NCBI GenBank assembly: GCA_050953105.1
Contig: JBMNMA010000009.1
Location: 372,001-436,000, forward strand
Reading direction: 5' to 3'
Length of the DNA stretch: 64,000 bases
DNA from: UBA1206 sp050953105
Lineage (GTDB): Bacteria; Bacillota; Clostridia; Oscillospirales; CAG-382
Below are positions 24,411-34,600 of the stretch, in pieces. The notes beneath the pieces were generated by a model, which worked only from the letters and a program-made list of their open reading frames with translations, was not told the origin of the DNA and made no database searches. Numbering within the stretch: the stretch's first letter is position 1; each line of letters starts with the position of its first letter. The position numbers and the translations under genes are program-made.

Positions 24411-24773
24411 AAGTTCATAGAAGGAATTATTTATTATTACCTTGCCCCTGCCACCATGTGGAAGGATTTTTCAAGCCTGACAATAAATTTGCATCTTGAT
24501 GAAGATATGCCGGTGGTCAAAAGCAGCAATTTTAAATTCAAAAAGGTAGCTTCACGCACTTATCAATATGTTTCGGACAAACTTCCCGATGAAAATTTAA
24601 AAATTATAATCGACGAAAACTGGTGGCAAAACTTTAAAAGCTCTTTTAAAAACCCCTATTGGCCTTACGCTTTAATGATATTGGCGCCGTTTATATTACT
24701 TGGCATACTTATAATATTGGTTATAATCTTTGCAATAAACCGCCTGTGGAAAAGAAAAAAGAAAAAAGCGTAG
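24411..24773 (+). pseudogene. C-terminal remnant of a membrane-anchored extracellular protein
   Basis: The frame is open from 24411 and reads IEGIIYYYLAPATMWKDF before its first ATG at 24456, which has no ribosome-binding site. The YYYLAPATMW sequence looks like the middle of a protein. The rest (NLHLDEDMPVVKSSNFKFKK..., DENWWQNF) is extracellular-like. One membrane segment (about 70-95 from the ATG) and an RLWKRKKKKA stop-transfer tail follow. A promoter and ribosome-binding-like site directly abut the fragment, as if an internal deletion removed the start and most of the ectodomain. Family not identified. Confidence 0.6.
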
Positions 24774-24800
24774 GATATTTGATAATATAATACAAAAGAT

Positions 24801-24827
24801 AAAAGCCCTTGAAAATCAAGGGCTTTT
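24801..24827 (+). terminator. Intrinsic terminator
   Basis: AAAAGCCCTTGA/TCAAGGGCTTTTT hairpin following the membrane remnant. Confidence 0.85.
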
Positions 24828-24909
24828 TGTGTGCAGTATATTTCTTGCAGTTTTGGAGAAGGACTTTTATTATATAGTTTGGTGTTCCACCTTTTTAATC
24901 TTTATTATA

Positions 24910-25980
24910 TTACTCAATATAAACCTGATTACGGCCGGCACGTTTGGCAATATATGCCGCTTTATCAGCTTGCTCGATTATTTTTTCATAATTCTTTACC
25001 TGCTGATTTCCGCAATAGGCTATGCCTATGGTTATATTTACATAAAGATCCTCTATCTTTGTGCTTTGCACCGCAATCCGCAGACTTTCGGCGACAGAAA
25101 GCAGTTCTTTTTTGTCATAATCATAAGCTATAGCCACGAATTCCTCGCCGCCGTAGCGATAAAACTTAAGATTGAAATTTTTAGAGTATGTTGTAAATAC
25201 ATTCCCAAGATGACTAAGGCAATTATCACCGGCGGCATGCCCGTAGTTGTCATTAAATTCTTTGAAGTGGTCAATATCTATCATAAATATACCGGTTGGT
25301 TTTATTGCGTCCGGTGTTTCCAGCAGTGTCAGGGTTTCAAATAATTTACGGCGATTATAAAGGCCTGTAAGCACATCGGTTTCTTTTTCTATTATCAACT
25401 GACGGTTGGCTTCATACCCTTTTAAGCGAACCAATATCATCATATTTCCGATAAAACATCCGAGAATGGCAAAACACATGCAATTTATTGCATCGTCCAG
25501 CGCATATTGCGGTTTTAGGAAAACCGATAAAACAGTATGTACTGCAAACCAAAAAGCTACAAACAGGTTTATACGTAAAGGCCGGTCAATAAAACCAAGG
25601 GGTGTAAAGCAAAATGCTCCGAGTATTATCGTTGCCCTCATATTCGGAGAATGAAACACACTTAGGTAAATAGCCAATATAAATAATGCCGAAAAGTATA
25701 AATAAAGTGCGCCGAGCGAGTATTTTTTCATAAAAGACAGTTTAAATATAAAAAAAATTGCAAATGAAAGAGTGCTCGCTATCAGATATGCCCAAAAAAT
25801 GCTTTTTTTAGTCTCCCCAAAAGGTGCCGCAAGTAGAGGAAGAAGCATTAAAAATCCTCCGATTAAAGTTAATGCGGATAATATCTTGTCGTTGTATTTT
25901 ACAATTTCTTCGCTGTTTTTTATTGCAAGCTTTCTGTATTGTGCTTCATTATCCCATATCAATTTCAAAATCTTTTTCAT
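24910..25980 (-). CDS. Membrane GGDEF diguanylate cyclase
   Basis: 356 residues. The N-terminal half has about six membrane segments (about residues 35-190) of the 7TM/MASE-like sensing type. A C-terminal GGDEF domain follows (EKETDVLTGLYNRRKLFE, IDIDHFKEFNDNYGHAAGDNCL, YRYGGEEFVAIA). The catalytic motif is GGEEF at 277-281. No RxxD inhibitory site is present five residues before it, so product inhibition is not expected. It makes cyclic di-GMP from two GTP at the inner face of the membrane. Monocistronic; ATG 25978-25980 preceded by TTAGGAC. Confidence 0.92.
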   Translation of the reverse strand: MKKILKLIWDNEAQYRKLAIKNSEEIVKYNDKILSALTLIGGFLMLLPLLAAPFGETKKSIFWAYLIASTLSFAIFFIFKLSFMKKYSLGALYLYFSALFILAIYLSVFHSPNMRATIILGAFCFTPLGFIDRPLRINLFVAFWFAVHTVLSVFLKPQYALDDAINCMCFAILGCFIGNMMILVRLKGYEANRQLIIEKETDVLTGLYNRRKLFETLTLLETPDAIKPTGIFMIDIDHFKEFNDNYGHAAGDNCLSHLGNVFTTYSKNFNLKFYRYGGEEFVAIAYDYDKKELLSVAESLRIAVQSTKIEDLYVNITIGIAYCGNQQVKNYEKIIEQADKAAYIAKRAGRNQVYIE

Positions 25981-26129
25981 ACCATTTGTCCTAATTTTAT
26001 AATTTAGCTTCTAACCTACAGGGGCATTTTTACATCTATGCTATTATACATAATAAAAAAAAACGAATATACTTATTTTACATTATTTTGATATTTTTGT
26101 CCATATTTTTTATTAATCCAAAAGATAAT

Positions 26130-26151
26130 ATGCCGGTATTTTTACCGGCAT
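26130..26151 (-). terminator. Hairpin after the toxin-like gene
   Basis: ATGCCGGTA/TACCGGCAT stem; the T-run on the minus strand is weak and interrupted. Confidence 0.5.
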
Positions 26152-26183
26152 TAAACACATTAAGATTACTTATTTTAGACAAG

Positions 26184-26558
26184 TTAGCCCTTTTTAATAA
26201 ACAATGCGTCCTCAACTTTTTTCATTGTATCATCGGATACCCTGCCGATGATCTTAACATACTGTTTGTTTAAGTCGATGGTGATAATATTATCGGTCAA
26301 TACCTGTGCGTCACATTCAAGTACGCCCGGTTCTATATCAATATGTGACAGGGATTTTTGGATTCGGGTTGATATAGGTAAAACACTGACGATATTATTA
26401 TTCATATACTTTTCGTTGTCGCATAAAGACAAAACGGGCCTGATACCGCTGTTTGGGTAACCATTCTTTTCATTTAAATGAACAAGAATTATATCCCCGC
26501 GATGCAATTTGGGTGTGTTTGAACATGATTGTGTTTCTTTATCGTCTATGTTTTTCAT
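26184..26558 (-). CDS. PemK/MazF-family endoribonuclease toxin
   Basis: 124 residues. Core motifs: HRGDIILVHLN (MazF-like R-G-D/E-I-W/I), IRPVLSLCDNEKYMNNNIVSVLPIST (the RPv.vi.n...n.....v.p.t block), and a conserved C-terminal KQYVKIIGRVSDDTMKKVEDAL. These are sequence-specific mRNA interferases. No antitoxin gene adjoins it on either side, so it is solitary or paired elsewhere; many Clostridial stand-alone PemK proteins are of this kind. A strong ribosome-binding site, CAGGAGGGAAG, precedes ATG 26556-26558. The 20 N-terminal residues (KNIDDKETQSCSNTPKL) extend beyond the usual fold. Confidence 0.85.
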   Translation of the reverse strand: MKNIDDKETQSCSNTPKLHRGDIILVHLNEKNGYPNSGIRPVLSLCDNEKYMNNNIVSVLPISTRIQKSLSHIDIEPGVLECDAQVLTDNIITIDLNKQYVKIIGRVSDDTMKKVEDALFIKKG

Positions 26559-26703
26559 TTTAATCTTCCCTCCTGTAATTTCTACTATTAAAACAATATA
26601 AAATATAATATTAATAATTTTATAAATATATTTAAACTCATTATACTACACGTTACTATATTTGTCAACATTCGACATCCGGACCGGTTTTTTATTGATT
26701 TAC

Positions 26704-26738
26704 AAAAAATGCAGTCAGTTTTAACTGACCGCATTTAT
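26704..26738 (-). terminator. Terminator of the decayed YD-repeat gene
   Basis: Minus strand AATGCGGTCAGTT/AACTGACTGCATTTTTT hairpin with six T, 27 bases past the pseudogene's ancestral stop codon. Confidence 0.75.
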
Positions 26739-26764
26739 AATTGTCATAGCTAAAGCATATGAAA

Positions 26765-27545
26765 CTAATTATGCTTTTTAACCGATTTTTGGCCTAGTAC
26801 GATAACTAAAAAATCATAAAATCCCTGCGGGAATTCAACCAGTTCCCAGGTGTTGTTAAGCTCATTGTCAGTTTATGATTTTCATTAAATTGTCTATTCC
26901 GTATTACATTTCCATATTCATCGTTTTCGTATTTAAACGAATGCTCCAGTTTACCATAAGAGTAAACATCGTATTTAATTAAATATCCGCTTTCATTATA
27001 TTCCCATTGTTTTGCTTGAATTTCGCCATTTTGGTTGCAATAAGTTACTTTCAGCTCATTCCCGCAGGAATCGTATTTGTGTTTTTCATCATCAATTATA
27101 TTACCACTGTCATCTTATCTGGTTTTTCTTAATATGCTGCCGTTTTCACTATATAAAATAATATGGTATGAATGAATTGTGCCATCCTCTTTGTAATATT
27201 CAGACCTTACAAGACGGTTTCTTCATTATACTTGTGTGTTGCTGTAAGAATTTCCGAATCATTCTCAATTACAAATTCACCAATTATATTGCCGCGATTA
27301 TCTAGATTTCTTTATATGACCCTGAATTACGGTGTGCTGTTTTTAAAACACCATTTGCATAATAGACCATTTCATAATAATCCATATATCCGTCATTATC
27401 GATACTTTCGACTCTTATTAAATTTCCATAATTGTCGTAAAAATAATATTTGGCGCGTATAAAATGATTCTCATAATCATAACAAATTCTGTAAGATTTC
27501 CATTTTCATCATACTCTGTAGTTATATAAAAGTGTATCAAATCAA
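26765..27545 (-). pseudogene. YD-repeat (RHS-like) protein, multiply frameshifted
   Basis: No long frame survives, but translating the minus strand with frame changes gives serial 20-residue repeats. Examples are YDENGNLTEF, YFYDNYGNLIRVESIDNDGYMDYYE, DNRGNIIGEFVI, SENGSILRKTR-stop-DDSGNIIDDEKHKYDSCGNELKVTY and NQNGEIQAKQWEYNESGYLIKYD. It ends with a distinct tail, ELNNTWELVEFPQGFYDFLVIVLG, to the stop at 26765-26767. The Y-D-x-x-G-N periodicity is that of extracellular YD/RHS-type repeats. At least three frameshifts and internal stops show decay. Its own terminator remains. Confidence 0.7.
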
Positions 27546-27644
27546 AGTAAAATTAGACGCTATATACACTCCAGATAAATCACTAATGCTTTAATATTAA
27601 ATAAATTATAAAATATAAAATAAAAACTGTTAAGGAGATTTATA

Positions 27645-28211
27645 ATGAAGAATTTTTTATGTCTGATTATTTGTGTTCTTGTTATTGTGTCAGCTGTTTT
27701 ATCCGGGTGCGATAAGAAAGAAAAAAAGGACTTGGGTGGAGCCACGCCGGAAGAAGTGGTGGAAAAATTCCACAAAGCTGACTCAGAAACGGATATTTAC
27801 GGCGTATTATTGTGTTTTGCTGACTTTAATGTTTATGAGTATGCACTATTTTTAGATTTACCCGTTAATGCAGATAGGAAAACTGTTGCAAAAGAATATG
27901 AAAAATATGAAAAGGCCGAGATTTCAACGAATGAGGATAACTATAATTCTTATGTAGAAGAGATGAAAAGCCACATTTGCGAAGATATACAGGAAGCGGA
28001 AATATTTGAACAAACAGATGATATGTTTGAATCTTACTGTAATAGTATAAGTTATTACATAGAGATGGGAGGTAAAACAATACAGGATTTTAATATAGAG
28101 GCTTTTGCCGAAGTATTACATTACCATTCATGGAACAAACGTTATTATTACGCTTTATGTGTCAAGGTGGACGGACGTTGGTTTTTAGTAGAAGATACGC
28201 CAAGCCCCTGA
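27645..28211 (+). CDS. Hypothetical lipoprotein
   Basis: 188 residues. Signal peptide with lipobox VLSGC (Cys22), a Lys-rich linker, then ATPEEVVEKFHKADSETDIYGVLLCFADF and a C-terminal YYALCVKVDGRWFLVEDTPSP. The opening "ATPEEVVEKFxKA" and the ending "VKVDGRWFLVED" are typical of small secreted NTF2-like/DUF4878-type lipoproteins, so an NTF2-like fold is likely but unproven. Strong ribosome-binding site AAGGAGATTT. Monocistronic, with a terminator after 85 bases. Confidence 0.75.
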   Translation: MKNFLCLIICVLVIVSAVLSGCDKKEKKDLGGATPEEVVEKFHKADSETDIYGVLLCFADFNVYEYALFLDLPVNADRKTVAKEYEKYEKAEISTNEDNYNSYVEEMKSHICEDIQEAEIFEQTDDMFESYCNSISYYIEMGGKTIQDFNIEAFAEVLHYHSWNKRYYYALCVKVDGRWFLVEDTPSP

Positions 28212-28295
28212 TAAAAATCAATAATAGCATAATTGTAAAAATATAAATAAATTGAACTATAATTCGATAAGTAAAAACTACCACATTAACTCCTT

Positions 28296-28335
28296 AAAAA
28301 CCGGCACCTCAATTCAATTGAGATGCCGTTTTTTT
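28296..28335 (+). terminator. Intrinsic terminator
   Basis: CGGCACCTCAATT/AATTGAGATGCCG stem with T-run, after the lipoprotein gene. Confidence 0.8.
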
Positions 28336-28379
28336 ACTTACAGCTCCACTTCAACGGGGCATTAAGTTGGTATAAACTA

Positions 28380-28545
28380 TCACTCTTGAGTTTTTATAGC
28401 CTGTGCTTCCCGGTTGAAGTTTGCAATCGACGGAATTAGTTCCATATCCGGATAACTTCCGTTTGATTCCCACCGTGAAACCGCCTGACTGGTAACACCG
28501 AGCGCGTCTGTCAGTGCTTCCTGTGTCCTGCCCTCCTTGCGATGG
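28380..28545 (-). pseudogene. XRE-family regulator fragment
   Basis: On the minus strand, in a frame without a start, it reads RKEGRTQEALTDALGVTSQ and on through AVSRWESNGSYPDMELIPSIANF. This is a near-perfect Cro/C1 helix-turn-helix core. A short unrelated tail leads to stop at 28380-28382. Both the N-terminus and everything after the HTH are missing, so it is a relic. Confidence 0.75.
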
Positions 28546-28578
28546 TCTAATCAGTTTCAAATCAAAGCTTTTTATGCA

Positions 28579-28621
28579 AAAAGAGATTTCGGAAAATTAT
28601 GATTTTTCCGAAATCTCTTTT
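28579..28621 (-). terminator. Terminator of the giant-protein gene
   Basis: AAAAGAGATTTCGGAAAA/TTTTCCGAAATCTCTTTT, an 18-bp perfect stem flanked by T-runs, 64 bases past the stop codon. Confidence 0.9.
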
Positions 28622-28684
28622 ATAATTTTAAAATGTTAAAATGAAACAGGACTTTCTTGATTAAAAACCGCAAAATTTACTTTG

Positions 28685-31600
28685 CTAACCCAGTGTGGTG
28701 TCAAAGCTGGCGGAGACGCTGCCTTCCACCGAGAACAGCCATAAGTCAAGGCTGTAGCTTACCTCGCACGAGCATCTTAACATCCATGAAGTATAGGGAG
28801 ATGATGAACTTACACTTCCCCGTGCGTCTAAGTAAAAGCTGATGATGTTAAACCTCTTTCCCTTCACTTTAATACCGCCTTCAAGTCCGCCTTTAAGATA
28901 CAGTTCCAAATTAATGGTGGCGTCTTCAAAGTAATACGAGCCGTCAACGCCGGCATACAGGTATCCGCGAAGGTACACAATGGAAACTGTTATGTCTTTT
29001 TCAAGACCTAATTCCATTTTTGCCTGTACCATTGAGGTGCCGTTGTCGTCGATTCTAAAGCCCACTCCTGCGCCTACATGGAATATTGAAATGTTCCCAA
29101 CCATTGTTTCGGGATATCCTAAATAAACGCCGAACAACGACGGGCTATACTCAAAGCCCATGCTGCCTGAAACGGTGGCAAGTATAAGGTTTATACGGTC
29201 CAGTGTCATGCTGAAGGAAAAATATCTGTCATTATGTCTATACTTCATTTCAACAGACCCTACTTTGCGGTAAGCACTTCCGCCTACGATAGCGCTGACA
29301 TCAAGAGGAAGGTAAAGTTCGCCCCCGGCAAAGACTTTAGGCCCGCTTTCAAAGCCAAAGTACATATTTCTGATTTCACACAGTTTAGCAACCACCATCG
29401 TCCCTTTTACGCCTGCTGCAAAGCTGCTATTGCTCCCTTTATACACGGGTAGGAAGGAAATAAAGCTATTCATTTGAGAAGCGTTTTCCGGGAACATGAA
29501 TCTATCCAGCTCATCCCTGCCGATTTGCATGTTATATGCCACTAAACCGGTATAATCCTTTATTTCCCCTGCGCCGAAGCTTATGCTTTTACTCCCGCTT
29601 TTGGGAATTATGCCTATGGCGTAATAGCAGCGTCCCTTTTCCTTGTCATAACCGAAACGGGTAAAAGCCTCGACAGGCATATTTTTTATTTGTTTAAGGA
29701 ACGCAAACTCAAGCACCGACGTTTCGAATTCCATAAGGCTGTCATCGTTTTGCCTATGTTTAGGGATTAGTTTGCCCACGACGGATATGCAGTCATCGAA
29801 ATTCGCATCTAATATGACATAGGTTTCGTCATACAAAACTTCAGGTTTGCCAAGAGGCAGAGGATATTTTAAAATTATACTGTCTCTTGTTTCCTTTGAC
29901 AGCGGTATGTTGTCGGCAAGGAGAGCAGCTCCCCGCATTGAAAGCTTGATAAACGGTTTTTGCTTTTTGATATATTCAAAGTCAAATTCCCTTACTTCAA
30001 TCGTATAACCGTTAAAGCTTATGTTAACGGGCTTATCGAGCGTTACCGAGCCGTATTTTCGTTGCGGGTCGTAGCTACTTTGCATAAGGTTCAATTTGGG
30101 ATGAATAAGCATATCGGAAAATGAAAGCGGAGTATCGGACGTTATCTCATGCCCTGCCGTATTCACTGCCGGAAGTATCAGAGCACCGTTTATATGCATT
30201 CCGTCCGGTTTAAGCCAGCCGCCGTCAATACGCATATCGGTATCGTTTGCCAAAGCGTTTTCAACAATGGTGGGGGCAACCGAACACAAAAATTCTCCGG
30301 CTTTGCCGTCCTCATTATCCTTTTTATTGGTATACAGCTTGACCTTAACCCAATTATTCTGGAACAGTTCGACTTTTACTTCTGCGTTTATTTCAAGATT
30401 GACCTTATTGGCGTATAGGTCAAGCAGGCAGTCATATACAACGACATCGGTAAAGCCGCCAAGCTCATCTCCGAAATCCGCAGGGACTCCTGCGTCATTA
30501 TACAGATAAGTCTGATAATTAAAGCCGTTGAGGTCGTAAATCATCTCGCCTTCGGCAAGGGCAAATTCTATGACTCCGCCGCCATCCTGCTGTATAAATG
30601 CCGGCGGCAGGGCAAGCTTACCGCCTTTTATCACAAGTCCCACCCAGAAGGGTTTTTCGGTTTCGCTTGGTGTCTGGGATCCGGTCTGCTTTGGTATGTA
30701 GGATTCCCTGTCAAGATCGACAGATACCGCAGTAGGCGTCAGTATCAATGCCTGTGCCCGCTGTTTTTCCATATCAAGGCTTCTTTCGGTTATACGGGCG
30801 GTTGTCATATGGCTGTTTTCCATGACAATTCCCCTGCCAAGCCAGTTTTCAAGGAATATGGGAATATATGCGCATTTATCCTGCGATTCGAAATCTTCGG
30901 GGCATATAAGCAGGCCGTTCTGCTGGACAGTTTCGCCGAAATGGATAAGGGATTTTTTGAGGATATCTCTAATATTATCTGTGATGATTCCTTTTTCGAG
31001 TTCGTCCATTTCGTTGGTTTCGGGGTGTTCACCGCGGGCATACGAACCGGGAACTCCGATATCGGTGATGTCGCCCTGTTCAAAGGGAAGCACCAGCTTG
31101 CCCGATATAGAACCGTTAACCACATTACCTTTTGTAACGGTAATAAATGCGTCTTCAACCCTCAGCGCAGCACCGCCTGGGACAAGCAGCTGAAGGCTTT
31201 GTTCCCGGTTGACATAGAGGGAACCGCTCATATTACCGTTCATATCCACAACAAGGCTGGACATCTGTTCAAACTCCAGTTCCTCGTTGCTTAACGTTTC
31301 AAGGCAATATTTCATACTTACCCTGCAACCCTCAAATGAAAACAGGTAGTGAGCATCTGGCCTCATGCCGTCTAGCTTAATCCAAAGTTTTTGCGCTCCG
31401 GATAAAGTAAACTGTTTATAACGGACATCGGGTATATTATCGGACATTATAATAAATCCGTTTCTCAGTTCGGCATTTCTGAACTCGAAAGCATACAGGT
31501 CGCCGAAAAGATTTTTATTACCGTCAATGCTTTTCATTGTGCCGCTAACATTAGCTTTATTTTTGTTCGGAGAAATGCTAAGACTTATAATCTCTATACC

Positions 31601-34600
31601 CAGGCTATCTATTTTATATGGAGTTTTCAGATACACATTACCCCAGGTCATAATATCGGTGTCTGAATGGCTGGTGGAGTCTTTGGTGAACATTGCGTTT
31701 TTGATTTCCACCGGAATAAACTCTCCGCAACCTATGTCAAGCATTGCGGTGCCGTAATAACCATGCCTTGCAAAGTCATCAAAGGCTTCAAGCATTACCT
31801 CTGTCAAACGGAAATTCATACACATCATTAAATCAGACGTGTATTCCTTTGTTATATCCGGTATGTCATATACCGTCTTACTTGTGGGCCTTAGAATATT
31901 TTGAACTATAAGCGTAATCAGCTTTCTGTCATAGCCCATACTGTTGCTGACTTTTACATAAAAGGTATATGTCCCTACCGCTATGCTTTTATCAACGGTA
32001 AGCACTCCGTTAGATGTGATGCTGACCTGACTCGGAATGCCTTTTCGTTCTGATTCAGGCTCAAGTGTCCACGTCAAAGGCTGCGTGCCGGATGCCGATA
32101 GCTGAACAGAAAGGCTGGCAATACGTGTCATTTTAAAATTATACTCGTCTTCCCTCTGGGCTAATTTGGGGGCTTTGACAATAACTATCCTTCTATTTAC
32201 CGTAAGCCTGAAAGTCGCTATGCTTTGTCCCGCACTGTTTGAAGCGGTTGCGGTAACCGTATAGGTTCCCGGTGCAAGACTTGCCGACACGTTTATTTTG
32301 CGGTTAACAAGGTCGACCGTAAAGCCTTCGATATCCAAACCGGCTGAGTTTTTCCCTTCAGCGGTCACGGTTATGGGTTCGGTTCCGGTAAGGTTATACG
32401 ATATACTTAAAGCAACCCCTTCCGTTACCGTATATTGGCTCTCACTGAAAGTTATCTTTGGAGCTACAACAATTACGGGAGGTTTCGGTATTTCTTCTAA
32501 CGGAGGTATTATTGGCACTATATTGGTGGAAAAGGTTTGCTTTACAAGTACGGGATCTGAAAATTCCGAAAGATAACCGCCCGTATCCAATACTTTGACT
32601 CTATACCAATTTGATGCGTATGGATTGGCATCGGTGTCTTCCCATTTTGTTTCAAAAAGCAGAGGGCTTACCTGATAATATTCACCGTCTGCCGTATCAG
32701 ACCTGTAAACGATATAGCCGACTGTGTCCTGAAGGCATTTTTCGGGTGAAAGGTTTGCCATTTTGGGGGTATTCCACGACAACGTGGGAACAAGATTTTT
32801 CATTTCTCCTTTAAGACCGTCTATGGGGTCAAATGCCCTGTTCCTGCGGGTTGCACCTTCCACCGGCTCGGGCCGTGTTGAACCCAAATTATCGTCATTC
32901 CAGGCCTGAACCGTATAAAGATACACAACTCCGTACTCCGCTGTGGTATCTATAAAGGACAGAGGTTTTAAAAGACCTGTTGCCGGGTCAATCAGTTCCA
33001 TAGTGTCCTCGTCAACCGGAACTTCTCCGACCTTTGTCCATTTTATCTTTTTAAGCATTCCGATGCTAAGGTCCGAGTAATCGGCAAGTGCAAGAGGACC
33101 CGCTTTTTCAAGTATGCTTTGATATGCGTTTACACACTTCTGGTCACCTACGGCGGAAAGCCTTGACACAACAAGATTATAGTCTGAAAGCGAAAGGGTT
33201 TTGAATTTGCTTATTTGACTTATTAATGTATTTGCTGAAGGCTGGTCGGATTCTGCCTTTAGCGATGATAAACCGGGCAAATCAATGACTGTCTTGGTGC
33301 CGAACAGGGCGTAAATCATATCGGAATCCATATTAAGGACATCTTTGATAAACATATCGTCTATTACAGGTATTTCGGTTCTGTAAATTTCATACCTTGA
33401 ACAATGGCTGACGGCCGAAAAATTAATTTGTATACCGTCTTTTCTTGACAGCGGCATAAGTAGATTGGGTGTCTGGGGAGGTTTGGTAGACGGCACCCTG
33501 AATTTTCTTATAACACCGTTGGTGTTTTCTACTCCCCAATGGGATACGGTGGTTACTTTGTAATAGTAGTAATGGGCGAAAGACTGGTCAACTCTTTCGG
33601 AATATATGTTTTTTGTAATCCTGTCGCCCACCAGCGTCCATTCAAGTTTGGATTCATCAACGTCTGTTTTGAAAGACGACACCTCGCTGCGGTATACTCT
33701 GTAGTAATCAACCTGCATGTCGTCCGGCGCCTGCCAGCTGATATATACAAATCCGCCTTCGGGTGCATCTATAAAGGAATTGACTATTTTCGGTAATGTC
33801 GGTATAACAGATATGTCGTAAATGCTTCTTTCTTCAGGGACAAGGCATACCAGAAAAAGTGCCAGTTCCGACGTATTTCCGGACAGATTGCCCACCACTA
33901 TCTGGTTTTGGGTTATGGGTTTGTCGTTTATCCTCTCCCATCTTCCAAGCTGCATAATTTCATGCTTTGATAATTTTTGCATTTCCTCAAGAGATGAGGG
34001 ATTGAATAATGCCCTGTAAACGACATAACCCTCCAGTCCTTCTCCGCTGTATGCAGCCCACTTTACTCTGGCGGAACCGTCGGGAAGAAAGTCTTCCTTC
34101 GGCACGCCCACCAGCATGTGAAAATACCTTTCGTCGGGAAGGTTGTTGTAGGTAATATCTAAAACGCGTGAGATTTTTGCATCAGCAATAAATCTGCCGA
34201 TAAATGAACCCTCTGATTCCGCTTTCTTAATAAGTTGGGTACCGGCTCCCTCCGGAACTTGCCTTGAAGGATACAACGGCGATGATGCTTGCGAGTAATT
34301 AACCAAGCCGTCATATACAAGTCCCGGCGGTTCTGCGGTGTAGTCCGGAAGATTGCGTATTTCCATGCTGATTATAACGTCATCCATAAGTTGTGGCATA
34401 TCGGCAAGTGGGACTCCTACCGTGACCGACTGCGACCAGGCAGATTCGTTGTTCCACAAATCAAGGGCAGCAACCCAGTATTTATATGTCCTGCCTTCCT
34501 TAATATCATCCGTATCATAATACACAAGGTCGGGATAAGTAGTGTTTGATTCGGCAAGCACAATGTGCTTTGCCCCGTTGAACTTGATATTATTCACATC

